Positions 8,069 to 15,977 of a stretch of DNA of 64,000 nt are shown one piece after another. The DNA lies in the NCBI GenBank assembly GCA_944322095.1, contig CALUNU010000003.1:124001-188000 (forward strand), read 5' to 3'. Made by a program: the position numbers and the translations under genes. Numbering within the stretch: position 1 is the stretch's first letter; each line of letters starts with the position of its first letter. The stretch comes from an uncultured Alloprevotella sp. Its GTDB lineage: Bacteria > Bacteroidota > Bacteroidia > Bacteroidales > Bacteroidaceae. The notes under the pieces were generated by a model. The model saw only the letters and a program-made list of their open reading frames with translations. It had not been told where the DNA came from and did not search any database.

Positions 8069-9598
8069 ATGACGGGCTTTTCCTCTTTTCTTCATGCCGG
8101 TACGCCTTTTTCCGGCCTTTTGCGCCCTCGCCATGGGGTGGGCGGGCTGACATGGACAGCCTTGTTTGTGGCCTTTTGTGCCGTCCACGTCGTCGTGACG
8201 GCTCGTTGGATGGTGCTGCCCTTTCCGTTGGAGTATCGCGAGTGGGCGCATGTTGCCGCGGCGCGCACGCTTGCTGCCGGCGCCTCTCCGTATGAGCCCG
8301 GTTCCGGCTTTTATCTTTATGGTTTTCTTTATCCCGGACTCGGGGCTCTTTGGCAAAGGTGCACCGGCGCAGGCCCGGCTCTTTTTCTCCGCCTGCTGAG
8401 CTATCTCTGCACGTGGGCAGTGGCGTTGCTGGCGGCTGCCGAAATACGCCGGCGCACGGGTGGGCTTGCCGCACAGGCAGCCGCTGTGGCGCTGCTGCTT
8501 TGTGTCGATTGGCTCAACGTCACCGGCTCGGCCCATCCGGCTCCGCTTGGCACGTTGCTGCTCGTCGTGGCTTGCCTGTCGGCCCGCAAGGGGCAGGCGT
8601 GGGCGGCAGCCCTGCCGGTGGTGGCGGCTTTTTACGTAAAGCCCTATTTCCTGGCCGTCCTGCTGCCCTTGGGGCTCTATTTCCTGGCGACCGGCCGCCG
8701 GCGCTTCCTGCATTTCCTGTGTGCGTTCCTGCTGGCCGGCTGCCTGTCGGTGTGGGGCGTGCGGCAGCTTTGGCCCGGCTATTTCGTGTGCAACGTCGTC
8801 CACCATTTCAACATGTCTACGTTCAGCCTTCCGCATCTGGCGCGTCAGCTGGCGTGGCTCGGCGTGTTTTTCTTCCCGTTGGCACTGACGGCCTTCGCGG
8901 CCGTGAGGCGGCGGTCCCGTTTGCTTTTCGACGATGTCTGGCTGCTCTCGGCGGTGACGCTTTTCTTCGTCTGGCTGAGGCTGGCCGGGCACGTGGGAGC
9001 TTTCCTCTCGTATGCCTATCAGCTTTGGCTGCCGCCTTTGGTTGTCTTTGCGCTTTCGCCCGGGGTGAGGCTGCCGCATTTTCCGTGCCGTCGCGTGTGC
9101 CTGTTTGCGCTGCTGCTGGTTTTTTCCCTTGGCCTGTCTGCCTGGCGTTTCAACCTTGTGGCGCCTCCTTCCGAAGCGCAGCGCGCGGCCTGGCGGCGGG
9201 CGCAGGCCGACGTCCGCCGGGCGGCTGCATCGCCGTCACTCTGTTTCTCTCCGCTTTTTGCGGGGACGGCCGAAGGCGGGAAAATGGTCTGCCTCAACAC
9301 GGGAGAGACGGAATATGCCCCCTCGCTCAGCTCCGACCGCGCGCCCGTGCTCCGTCTTTTTCCCGAAACAGAGCGCTTCCGGCCGTTTGCCGGCGGTTTC
9401 AGCGGGCGGATCGATGCTTTGCTCGCTTCGCGCCGTTTTCCGTTGGTCGTGACGGATGCGCTGTCGTACGTGGACGGGGCCCGCCTGCGCGAGGCCGGCT
9501 ATGTGCCCCTGCGCCGCTACGTCCTGCGCGTGGGAGTCCACGATGTCGAGGCATCGTTGTGGGCCCTGCCCGGGGGCGGCATGGCGCCGCGCTCCTGA
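8069..9598 (+). CDS. Polytopic GT-C-like membrane protein
   Basis: Integral membrane protein of 509 residues with about ten hydrophobic helices between residues 25 and 365, then a soluble C-terminal domain of about 140 residues. The first long loop after helix 1 (VLPFPLEYREWAH) has the acidic residue expected for GT-C glycosyltransferases, and the alternating TM layout resembles GT87/DUF2029 lipid-sugar-dependent mannosyl- or arabinosyltransferases. Family assignment is by pattern only; I do not recognise a specific named family. It stands alone between two terminators, though no clear promoter is visible in the 15 bp before it, so read-through from phoH-purC or an upstream promoter inside purC is possible. 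Confidence 0.6.
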   Translation: MTGFSSFLHAGTPFSGLLRPRHGVGGLTWTALFVAFCAVHVVVTARWMVLPFPLEYREWAHVAAARTLAAGASPYEPGSGFYLYGFLYPGLGALWQRCTGAGPALFLRLLSYLCTWAVALLAAAEIRRRTGGLAAQAAAVALLLCVDWLNVTGSAHPAPLGTLLLVVACLSARKGQAWAAALPVVAAFYVKPYFLAVLLPLGLYFLATGRRRFLHFLCAFLLAGCLSVWGVRQLWPGYFVCNVVHHFNMSTFSLPHLARQLAWLGVFFFPLALTAFAAVRRRSRLLFDDVWLLSAVTLFFVWLRLAGHVGAFLSYAYQLWLPPLVVFALSPGVRLPHFPCRRVCLFALLLVFSLGLSAWRFNLVAPPSEAQRAAWRRAQADVRRAAASPSLCFSPLFAGTAEGGKMVCLNTGETEYAPSLSSDRAPVLRLFPETERFRPFAGGFSGRIDALLASRRFPLVVTDALSYVDGARLREAGYVPLRRYVLRVGVHDVEASLWALPGGGMAPRS

Positions 9599-9672
9599 CG
9601 GCGCTGCCTGCCGGCAGCAAAACGGCGTTTGCAGCCGGCCCGTCTCTTTTTGCTGCCCGCAAACGAACGTAG

Positions 9673-9717
9673 GCGGCCGCCAGCGTTTTTTCGTTGGTGG
9701 CCGCTTTTGTTTTTATG
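9673..9717 (+). terminator. Terminator after the GT-C-like gene
   Basis: Arms GCGGCCGCCAGCG and CGTTGGTGGCCGC form a 13-bp stem with two G-T pairs around a T6 loop, followed by TTTTGTTTTT. This isolates the following repeat region from upstream transcription. Confidence 0.85.
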
Positions 9718-9764
9718 TCCTTTTCCACGTGCGGAAGACGGATAAATCGATTTTTTCAAAAATC

Positions 9765-10017
9765 AGGCTGCTTTCGGGAGAGCTTTTGCGAAAATCCTTC
9801 GGCTTTTCATCATGCTTTCCGCTCATTTGCACTATTTTTCAAGAAAACAGGCTGCATTCGGGAGAGCGTTTTTGAAAATCCTTCGGCTTTTCATCACGCT
9901 TTCCGCTCATTTGCACTATTTTTCAAGAAAACAGGCTGCATTCGGGAGAGCGTTTTTGAAAATCCTTCGGCTTTTCATCACGCTTTCCGCTCATTTGCAC
10001 TATTTTTGCAAGAGAAA
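9765..10017 (+). repeat. 84-bp tandem repeat, three copies
   Basis: Units begin at 9765, 9849 and 9933 (each starting AGGCTGC), so the period is exactly 84 bp. Units 2 and 3 are virtually identical except near the end of unit 3; unit 1 differs at a handful of positions. A decayed fragment precedes unit 1 (GATTTTTTCAAAAATCAGG at 9749). Each unit contains GCACTATTTTTC, one base from the -7 consensus (copies at 9833 and 9917); in the last unit it is TATTTTTG (10001-10008), a full match, 45 bases before ubiE. No spacers separate units, so it is not CRISPR. The 454-bp gap 9599-10052 holds only the terminator and this array. Confidence 0.9.
10001..10008 (+). promoter_or_regulatory. Probable -7 box of ubiE/menG
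   Basis: TATTTTTG matches TAnnTTTG and lies inside the last 84-bp unit. No good TTTG is placed 19-20 bp upstream. The two upstream units carry TATTTTTC at the equivalent place, so they may be weak or dead copies of the same promoter. Confidence 0.5.
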
Positions 10018-10052
10018 CCATCCGGCCGCAGGGCCGGAAAAAACAAACGAAC

Positions 10053-10787
10053 GTGTACGAACAGGAAAAGATAATGCCTTATGGCGAGGGAGGGCGCAAG
10101 GGCGCTCAGGTGGAACGCATGTTCGACGGTATAGCTCACAGCTACGACCTCTTGAACCACTTGCTCTCGCTGGGCATCGACCGCCGCTGGCGCCGGGCTG
10201 CCATCGACTCGCTGCGCCCCTACGCTCCGCAGCGCCTGCTGGACGTGGCCACCGGCACGGGCGACTTTGCCCTGCTTTCGGCCCGCCGCCTGCGCCCTGC
10301 CGAACTGCTGGGCGTCGACCTTTCTGAGGGGATGCTCGACGTGGCCCGTCGCAAGACGAAGGCGGCCGGGCTCGACGGCGTCATCCGCTTTGAGCGGGCC
10401 GACTGTATGAACCTGTCGCTGCCGGCCGACACGTTCGATGCCGTCACCGTGGCGTATGGCATCCGCAATTTCGAGGACTTGGACCGCGGTTTGCAGGAGA
10501 TGCGCCGCGTGTTGCGGCCGGGAGGGCGGCTCGTCATCATCGAGCTATGCACGCCGCAAGGCGGCTTGATGCGCCGGCTCTTCCGCTTCTATTCGCACGT
10601 ACTCATGCCCGCCGTGGGGCGTCTCGTCTCGCGCGACGGACGGGCCTATTCGTACCTGCCGGCCACGATGGAAGCTTTTCCGCAAGGCGAGGTGATGCAA
10701 GGCATCTTGGAGAAAGCGGGCTTTCGCGACGTCAGCTTCCGCCGCTTCACCTTTGGCCTCAGCACGCTCTACACGGCGGCAAAATAA
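10053..10787 (+). CDS. ubiE: Demethylmenaquinone methyltransferase
   Basis: SAM-dependent C-methyltransferase (UbiE/MenG) performing the last step of menaquinone synthesis, 244 residues. Motif I is [19 protein letters not shown] near residue 63; the family signatures [17 protein letters not shown] and [14 protein letters not shown] follow. I chose the GTG at 10053 because the resulting start [12 protein letters not shown] resembles the conserved start of Bacteroidales homologues; the ATG at 10074 would remove it. In an obligately menaquinone-using lineage it supplies the quinone for the Na+-NQR encoded at the other end of the window. It leads a unit with the next two genes. Confidence 0.93.
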   Translation: MYEQEKIMPYGEGGRKGAQVERMFDGIAHSYDLLNHLLSLGIDRRWRRAAIDSLRPYAPQRLLDVATGTGDFALLSARRLRPAELLGVDLSEGMLDVARRKTKAAGLDGVIRFERADCMNLSLPADTFDAVTVAYGIRNFEDLDRGLQEMRRVLRPGGRLVIIELCTPQGGLMRRLFRFYSHVLMPAVGRLVSRDGRAYSYLPATMEAFPQGEVMQGILEKAGFRDVSFRRFTFGLSTLYTAAK

Positions 10788-10855
10788 ACCGGCCATAAAC
10801 GCCCCGGGCAGAGGCGGAAAAATAGAGGAAAAACCGATTTAAATCTTTGATAGCC

Positions 10856-11509
10856 ATGAAAGAAAAACAATCTTACAGGCAGGCCGCGCTGGGTGCGGGG
10901 CTGATGCTGCTCGTTTCGTTCGTTGCGCCCTTTGCCGGCTTCTTCAATTATCTGCTGGGCATTGAGGACGCAGGGTGGGTGCTGGCGCTGCTCGTGCCCC
11001 AAGTGTTGCTGTTTGTGGGCTGGCTGTTGCAGGTTCCCTTCGTGCGGATGGTGCGCGTGCGCTTTCCCGAACAGCCGAGCCTGTGGCGCTATGGCATGGC
11101 AGCCATCCTGATTGAGGCGCTGAGCTTCCTGCTTTCGGCGCTGAGTCAGGCATATCCACGTCCGGCGGGTGAGTTCAGTCCGCTTTCGGGCCCGGTGCTG
11201 CTGGCTTACCTCATTCTGCTGTGCTCCACGTTGGCGGTGCTGCTCTATTCCTACTTCTTTACGCAGCTTTTCACGTTCTGCCGCCGCGTACAGAGCCGCA
11301 GCGCATTGACGTTCCTGCCGATGGCGGCGGCTTTCGTGCTGCTGCTGCAAACGCTGACGGAGGACGTCGCCTTCTTCATCGAGCGCCCGTTGCCCGTCGA
11401 CCAAACGGCCATTTTTATGCGCCAGATCATGAACTTTTCGTGCACGTTCATCGCCTACTTGCTCCTGTTCGTCTATTTTACGGTCAACATCTTTAAAGCA
11501 CGCTCGTGA
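10856..11509 (+). CDS. Conserved membrane protein, unknown function
   Basis: Integral membrane protein of 217 residues with five or six hydrophobic segments (starting LGAGLMLLVSFVAPFAGFF) and a hydrophilic FCRRVQSRSALT loop about two thirds along. I do not recognise the family. Starts are possible at TTG 10847 or ATG 10856; the ATG is preferred, giving MKEKQSYRQAALG. Its stop overlaps the aroE start by one base (TGATG), so it is translationally coupled to aroE and sits in the ubiE-aroE unit. Confidence 0.7.
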   Translation: MKEKQSYRQAALGAGLMLLVSFVAPFAGFFNYLLGIEDAGWVLALLVPQVLLFVGWLLQVPFVRMVRVRFPEQPSLWRYGMAAILIEALSFLLSALSQAYPRPAGEFSPLSGPVLLAYLILLCSTLAVLLYSYFFTQLFTFCRRVQSRSALTFLPMAAAFVLLLQTLTEDVAFFIERPLPVDQTAIFMRQIMNFSCTFIAYLLLFVYFTVNIFKARS

Positions 11510-12249
11510 TGAAACGTTACGGCCTTTTGGGCTACCCGCTGGGCCATTCCTTTTCGGCCCGTTTCTTTGCGGAGAAGTTCCGCAGCGAGGGCATCGATGC
11601 CGAATATGTCAACTTCGAGATGCCCGCGGTGGACGGCTTGCGTGAGTTTGTCGCCGCCGACCCTGCGCTCTGCGGCCTGAACGTGACGATACCGCACAAG
11701 CAGGCCGTCATACCCCGGCTGGATGCCCTGACGGACGAGGCGCGGGCCATCGGCGCTGTCAACGTCATCGCTATCGACCGTCGCGAAGACGGACTCCGCC
11801 TGGTGGGGGCCAACACCGACGCCGTGGGTTTCCGCCGCTCGCTCGAACCGCTGCTGCGCCCCTGCCATCGGCGGGCTCTCGTGCTGGGCACGGGCGGTGC
11901 CTCGCGCGCCGTGGTCTACGTTCTGCGCCGGCTGGGCATCGAGCCCGTCTACGTGAGCCGCACGGAGCGGCAGGGTGCTTTCACCTATGCCGCCCTGACG
12001 GCTGACGTCGTGCGCGAATATCGCGTTATCGTCAACTGTTCGCCCGTCGGGATGTATCCCCACACGGACGAATGCCCAGCATTGCCCTACGACGCCCTGA
12101 CAGAGGATCATTTGCTCTACGACCTCGTCTACAACCCCGAGGAAACGCTCTTTATGCGGCGGGGCCGTGAACGGGGAGCTACGGTGAAAAACGGCTTGGA
12201 GATGCTCCACCTGCAAGCCCTCGCGGCATGGGACGTCTGGACGCGGTGA
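11509..12249 (+). CDS. aroE: Shikimate dehydrogenase
   Basis: NADPH-dependent reduction of 3-dehydroshikimate to shikimate in aromatic amino acid synthesis, 246 residues (short but normal for Bacteroidota). The N-terminal substrate domain begins YGLLGYPLGHSFSARFF (the S-x-S motif binds shikimate) and contains LNVTIPHKQAVIPRLD with the catalytic Lys. The nucleotide-binding loop is VLGTGGASRAVVYVLRRLG. The ATG at 11509 overlaps the previous stop codon; a GTG three bases upstream is in frame but unnecessary. A strong terminator follows. Confidence 0.95.
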   Translation: MKRYGLLGYPLGHSFSARFFAEKFRSEGIDAEYVNFEMPAVDGLREFVAADPALCGLNVTIPHKQAVIPRLDALTDEARAIGAVNVIAIDRREDGLRLVGANTDAVGFRRSLEPLLRPCHRRALVLGTGGASRAVVYVLRRLGIEPVYVSRTERQGAFTYAALTADVVREYRVIVNCSPVGMYPHTDECPALPYDALTEDHLLYDLVYNPEETLFMRRGRERGATVKNGLEMLHLQALAAWDVWTR

Positions 12250-12284
12250 GCGTCCGGCCAGCCTGCCGCCAAACAGCATAAAAC

Positions 12285-12322
12285 GAAAGCCCCCGGCCGT
12301 TGCAACGCGGCCGGGGGCTTTC
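12285..12322. terminator. Bidirectional terminator between aroE and endonuclease
   Basis: A perfect hairpin, GAAAGCCCCCGGCCG pairing with CGGCCGGGGGCTTTC, lies between convergent genes. The A- and T-rich ends of the stem are short, so efficiency on each strand is uncertain. Confidence 0.75.
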
Positions 12323-12347
12323 GGTATCGGTGAAAATGGCGTAAGCC

Positions 12348-14075
12348 TTAGCGCACAAGCACTTTGACGCCGCCCACGACGTAGAGGCCGGCGGGCAGAC
12401 CGTTGAGGGCGCCTTCGGCACGTACGCCGCGGCGCACAAGGCGGCCGTCGATGGTGTAAACGTCGGTCAGGCCGTCGCCATCGGTCACGACGCCCGCGAT
12501 GCCCGTGGTCTGGCTGTGGGCCTTAAAGAGTGCAACGGCCTTCTGGCGGCTCGAAGTCTTGTAGCAGGCGAAGCGGGGCGACGAGCTGTTGTAGCAGATG
12601 CTGCGGTCGTCGTACTGGCAGTTGCTGATGACGGCGTTGTCGCCCTCGAACGTGATGTCCCACTGCGCCGAGGCCTCCGTGGCCTGCGTGCTCGTGTGCA
12701 GTTTGTTGCTGTTGCTGTTGAGCGCCAGGTAGCATTCGCCGGCAGCATCATAGAGCGTGTAGCTGCCCTCGGAGCCGCCGAGCGTGAGTTCGTAGGGCAG
12801 GCCGTCGGCCCCTGTCTCGGTCTCGATGGTGGAGCCGCTGATGCTGACGTCGACCGGCGAGCGCACGTCGTCATCCTGGGCGCTGAGCGCCGTCTCGGAC
12901 GAGAGGCATACAACGAGGTAGCCGGCGCCGGGCGTGAGGTCGTCGACCGAGTTGATGAGGACGTAGGTGCCGTCGGAAGGCTGCGGGGCCGTGCCCACCA
13001 CGTAGGTGGCGCTGACCGTGGGGCTGTAAACGCCGTCGAGGAGGGCGCGCGCCGTAATGGTCGTGGAGCGGTTGATGGTGAGACGTACGGGCGAGGAAGC
13101 CTGCTGCTCGCTGCCGCCGTCGATGGCGTAGCAGATGTCGGCACCCTTGGTGGTGGTGCTGATGGTCACGGTGGTGCCGGCCGTCATGGTGCCGCCAGCG
13201 GGCGAGAAGGTGGGGGCAGCCACGTCGGGCGTGGGCGGTTCGGGGTCGTCGCCTCCGTCATAGTTGTCGGGGTCGAAGGCCACGTCTTTCTTGTCGCCCC
13301 ACACGTATTGTTCGAGTCCCGGGAAATCGATGTAGGGGTTGCGGTTGCCCTGCAACTTATAGACGGCGTTGTTGCGGTCTGTCTCCTTCTCGCTCACGGG
13401 ATCCTCTTCGGCCCAGCGGAGCAGCATCTGCAAGGCCCAGTTGGCGTAGGCAGGATATTTGTTGCCCGCCAGCATGTCGCAGCTCCACGAGGCAATCTGG
13501 TTTTCGTAGCACGTGGCCATGTAGAAATAGGTGCGCGCAAAGTCGCCTTTGTATTCGTCGGCGGGCTCGAACACCTTACCGCTGTAGCCCGAGACCGACG
13601 AGGGGCCCACCTTGCTGAAACCGCCGTTGGACGAGTAGGTGGGACGGCTGGTTTCGCCAAAAGGCAGGTTGCTGCGCATGCCGTTGACGTAGGTGTCGGT
13701 GGGGTAGAGGTGGAAAAGGTCGGTATACATGGGACGGGCGTCGTCGAACCAGCTCTTCGGGAAGGAATGCTCGCGGTTGTAGTTGCCGCCCTCGCGCCCC
13801 GTGTTGTTGCCGGCCTGGTCGGTGCCGAACGTGTAGTTGGTCGTCGAGGAATACATGTCCCACACCTTGCCGTCGGCGCGGCGGTCGGTGGTGCGGAAAG
13901 CGTCCCACAGCGCGTCGTAGCTGAGCGTCTTGTGGCTGTAAATGATGTTGCACAGCGCCGTTTTCAGAGCTGCGCCCTTGGTGCCGTCGGCGCGGTCGTA
14001 GTAGCCGGCCGGGGCCTGCGCGTTGAGCAGAACCGAGAGGAGGAACATCCCCCAAAGCAAAGCGTATTTTTTCAT
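12348..14075 (-). CDS. Secreted endonuclease I with C-terminal sorting tail
   Basis: Exported nuclease, 575 residues. A signal peptide (about residues 1-19) precedes an endonuclease I (EndA/NucM-type) domain to about residue 255, with the metal-dependent active-site signature N100-REHSFPKSWF and the following TDLFHLYPTDTYVNGMRSN. A chitobiase C-terminal-like beta domain follows (about 280-350), then an Asp/Ser-rich beta region. The last residues, GLPAGLYVVGGVKVLVR, match the end of type IX secretion sorting domains. Degradation of extracellular DNA or RNA, for nutrients or biofilm turnover, is the likely role. Monocistronic with its own promoter. Confidence 0.88.
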   Translation of the reverse strand: MKKYALLWGMFLLSVLLNAQAPAGYYDRADGTKGAALKTALCNIIYSHKTLSYDALWDAFRTTDRRADGKVWDMYSSTTNYTFGTDQAGNNTGREGGNYNREHSFPKSWFDDARPMYTDLFHLYPTDTYVNGMRSNLPFGETSRPTYSSNGGFSKVGPSSVSGYSGKVFEPADEYKGDFARTYFYMATCYENQIASWSCDMLAGNKYPAYANWALQMLLRWAEEDPVSEKETDRNNAVYKLQGNRNPYIDFPGLEQYVWGDKKDVAFDPDNYDGGDDPEPPTPDVAAPTFSPAGGTMTAGTTVTISTTTKGADICYAIDGGSEQQASSPVRLTINRSTTITARALLDGVYSPTVSATYVVGTAPQPSDGTYVLINSVDDLTPGAGYLVVCLSSETALSAQDDDVRSPVDVSISGSTIETETGADGLPYELTLGGSEGSYTLYDAAGECYLALNSNSNKLHTSTQATEASAQWDITFEGDNAVISNCQYDDRSICYNSSSPRFACYKTSSRQKAVALFKAHSQTTGIAGVVTDGDGLTDVYTIDGRLVRRGVRAEGALNGLPAGLYVVGGVKVLVR

Positions 14076-14136
14076 CTGGAAACAATATTACGGACGAAGC
14101 GGCCTGTGGGCAGGCGGCAACGGCCTTTTTCGGCTG

Positions 14137-14168
14137 CAAAGGTACGGCAAGGCGGGCGGAAAGAAAAG
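14137..14168 (-). promoter_or_regulatory. Promoter of the endonuclease gene
   Basis: Minus-strand TACCTTTG (14144-14137) fits the -7 consensus, with a T-rich CTTT box (14168-14165) 20 bp upstream. The leader to the ATG at 14075 would be about 55 bases. Confidence 0.65.
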
Positions 14169-14308
14169 GATTTGGAACATTTCTTTTTTATCCCGGACTG
14201 ACGCTGGCGCCACGCGCAACCCGTAGGGGTAGCGAACGGCAACCGGCGGCGACGGCGCGGGCGGGAGCGCAGCGGCAGCCTGTGCCGGCAGATAAAAACA
14301 GGGCGGGG

Positions 14309-14340
14309 CTTGGCGAGACGCGGTATTTATGTTACCTTTG
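14309..14340 (+). promoter_or_regulatory. Promoter of the TPM-lemA-purM-prfA-pyrF run
   Basis: CTTG (14309-14312), a 20-bp spacer and TACCTTTG (14333-14340) fit the Bacteroidota consensus. It is divergent from the endonuclease promoter; the 314-bp gap 14076-14389 holds these two promoters and a GC-rich stretch between them, and nothing else that I recognise. Confidence 0.7.
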
Positions 14341-14389
14341 CCACACGGGAACACCTTATATACAGGTGCCCGCGGCATTGCTTACGCCC

Positions 14390-15313
14390 ATGAACAAAGT
14401 TGTTTTCTTCCTGTTCGCCGTGCTGTGCTGCCTGCCCCTTCGTCTCGGGGCGACGGCATGGACGCCCGACAACCTGCCAATGGTGCATTTGCAGGACGCA
14501 CGCCGCTATGTGTGCAACCCCGACGGCGTTTTGGCGGCGGCCACGGTGGACAGCATCGACGTGATGCTGGCACGGCTTGAACGCGAAACGGGCGTCGAAA
14601 CGGTGGTGGTGGTCGTGAAGCGCCTGGAAGGCGGCGACGCCTACCGCTTCGGCATCGATTTGGGGCGGAAATATGGCGTGGGCGACAAGGAAAAGCGTAC
14701 GGGCCTCGTTGTTGTGCTCAGTACGGAGGACAGAACCTATCAAATCCTAACGGGATATGGCTTGGAGGGGACGTTGCCCGACGCCATCTGCCGCAGGGTG
14801 GAAAACCGCGTGATGGTGCCGCTGCTGAAGCAGGGCAAATGGGACGCTGCCATGCTGGAAACCATGCGTGCGCTCGACACGTACATCCGCCGGGATGGAT
14901 CGTTGCGCCCGGGTACGGCCGATAAGGACGGCGACCGTTCGGCATGGATGGCCCTGCCCGTGGCTCTGGTGTTTCTCATCATCCTGTTAGGCGTTTTCAG
15001 CCTGGCCGGCCACAAGAAAACGCGCCGCTGCCCGCGCTGCCACCGCTACCTCTTGGGCCCGGTGAGCCGCCGGCGCTACCGCGACAGCAGGGGGCGGTGG
15101 AAGATGCAGACCGTGTGGCAGTGTGCCCACTGCGGCTACCGCGAAGTGCGCGACGAAGACGCTCCGCCTCCCGGCATCGGCGGCGGCATGTTCGTTCCGC
15201 CCATCATCATGGGCGGGGACTTGGGTCACGGCTTCGGTGGCGGAGGCGGCATAACGGGTGGAAGCTTCGGCGGGGGCGACTTCGGCGGAGGCGGCTCGGG
15301 CGGAGATTTCTGA
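14390..15313 (+). CDS. TPM domain membrane protein (YgcG-like)
   Basis: Exported, membrane-anchored protein of 307 residues. A signal peptide ends near residue 20; a TPM domain (about residues 30-165) contains DSIDVMLARLERETGVETVVVVV and GYGLEGTLPDAICRR. One membrane helix (about 190-207, LPVALVFLIILLGVFSLAG) is followed by a cytoplasmic zinc-ribbon-like pair (CPRCHRY and CAHCGY) and a Gly-rich tail ending in repeated GGGDFGGGGSGGDF. TPM domains have been described as phosphatase-like or as photosystem II assembly factors; the function here is unknown. The start at 14390 gives the signal peptide. It pairs with lemA 33 bp downstream, a recurrent partnership. Confidence 0.85.
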   Translation: MNKVVFFLFAVLCCLPLRLGATAWTPDNLPMVHLQDARRYVCNPDGVLAAATVDSIDVMLARLERETGVETVVVVVKRLEGGDAYRFGIDLGRKYGVGDKEKRTGLVVVLSTEDRTYQILTGYGLEGTLPDAICRRVENRVMVPLLKQGKWDAAMLETMRALDTYIRRDGSLRPGTADKDGDRSAWMALPVALVFLIILLGVFSLAGHKKTRRCPRCHRYLLGPVSRRRYRDSRGRWKMQTVWQCAHCGYREVRDEDAPPPGIGGGMFVPPIIMGGDLGHGFGGGGGITGGSFGGGDFGGGGSGGDF

Positions 15314-15346
15314 CAGAGAGGAACAAGAACTTAAAACGATAAAGAA

Positions 15347-15955
15347 ATGAATACAAAAGGCTCCTTAACAGGAAAGATTCTACTCGTCGTCGTATGTGTG
15401 GTGGTGATATTCCTCATCGGCGGCTTCTTGGGAAAATATAATTCGCTGGTGGATAAGGACGAGGCCGTTTCGACGGCGTGGGCTGGCATCCAGGCGCAAT
15501 ATCAGCGCCGTGCCGACCTGATACCCAACCTGGTGAACACCGTGAAAGGCTATGCAAAGCACGAGGCCGGGACGCTGGAAAGCGTGGTGGCCGCCCGCGC
15601 TAAAGCCACGCAGCTGACCGTGGACGCCGACGACCTGACGCCTGAAAAACTGCGCCAGGTGGAGGCTGCACAGGGAGAGCTCTCGACGGCCATCGGCCGA
15701 CTGCTGATGGTGGCCGAAAACTATCCGCAGCTCAAGGCAAACGAAAACTTCTCGGAACTGCAAGCCCAGCTCGAAGGCACGGAGAACCGCATCAACGAAA
15801 GCCGGCTGAAATATAACAACGCCGTACAAGACTACAATTTGGCGGTACGTCGCTTCCCCGGCAACATCGTGGCCGGCATGTTCGGCTTCGAGAAAAAGGA
15901 AAAGTTTGCCGCCGAAACCGGCGCAGAACAGGCCCCCGAGGTTTCGTTTGACTGA
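15347..15955 (+). CDS. lemA: LemA family protein
   Basis: Membrane-anchored coiled-coil protein of 202 residues. An N-terminal helix (LLVVVCVVVIFLIGGFLG) is followed by the LemA signature: NSLVDKDEAVSTAWAGIQAQYQRRADLIPNLV begins near residue 30 and the NNAVQDYN motif lies near residue 162. LemA proteins are widespread and of unsettled function; the neighbouring TPM protein and shared operon suggest a joint envelope role. GAG-rich context upstream; purM starts 22 bp after its stop. Confidence 0.93.
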   Translation: MNTKGSLTGKILLVVVCVVVIFLIGGFLGKYNSLVDKDEAVSTAWAGIQAQYQRRADLIPNLVNTVKGYAKHEAGTLESVVAARAKATQLTVDADDLTPEKLRQVEAAQGELSTAIGRLLMVAENYPQLKANENFSELQAQLEGTENRINESRLKYNNAVQDYNLAVRRFPGNIVAGMFGFEKKEKFAAETGAEQAPEVSFD

Positions 15956-15977
15956 TGATGACTATTATATAAGGAGT

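Noticed and set aside
7059..9079. Two minus-strand frames of 471 and 393 codons opposite purC and the GT-C-like gene
   Set aside because: Both are antisense to genes with convincing signatures or membrane topology, and run through a strong terminator hairpin.
9765..10017. CRISPR array
   Set aside because: Units abut directly with no spacers, the unit is far too long, and no cas genes are near.
9694..10327. Repeat-containing peptides (three 28-residue units) encoded by the 84-bp array
   Set aside because: Two frames are open through the repeats simply because 84 is a multiple of 3; one runs into ubiE out of frame. No start context, signal peptide or family resemblance.
12516..14201. 561-codon plus-strand frame opposite the endonuclease
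   Set aside because: Antisense shadow; Gly/Val/Arg-rich, no domain, and the opposite strand has signal peptide, nuclease motif and sorting tail.
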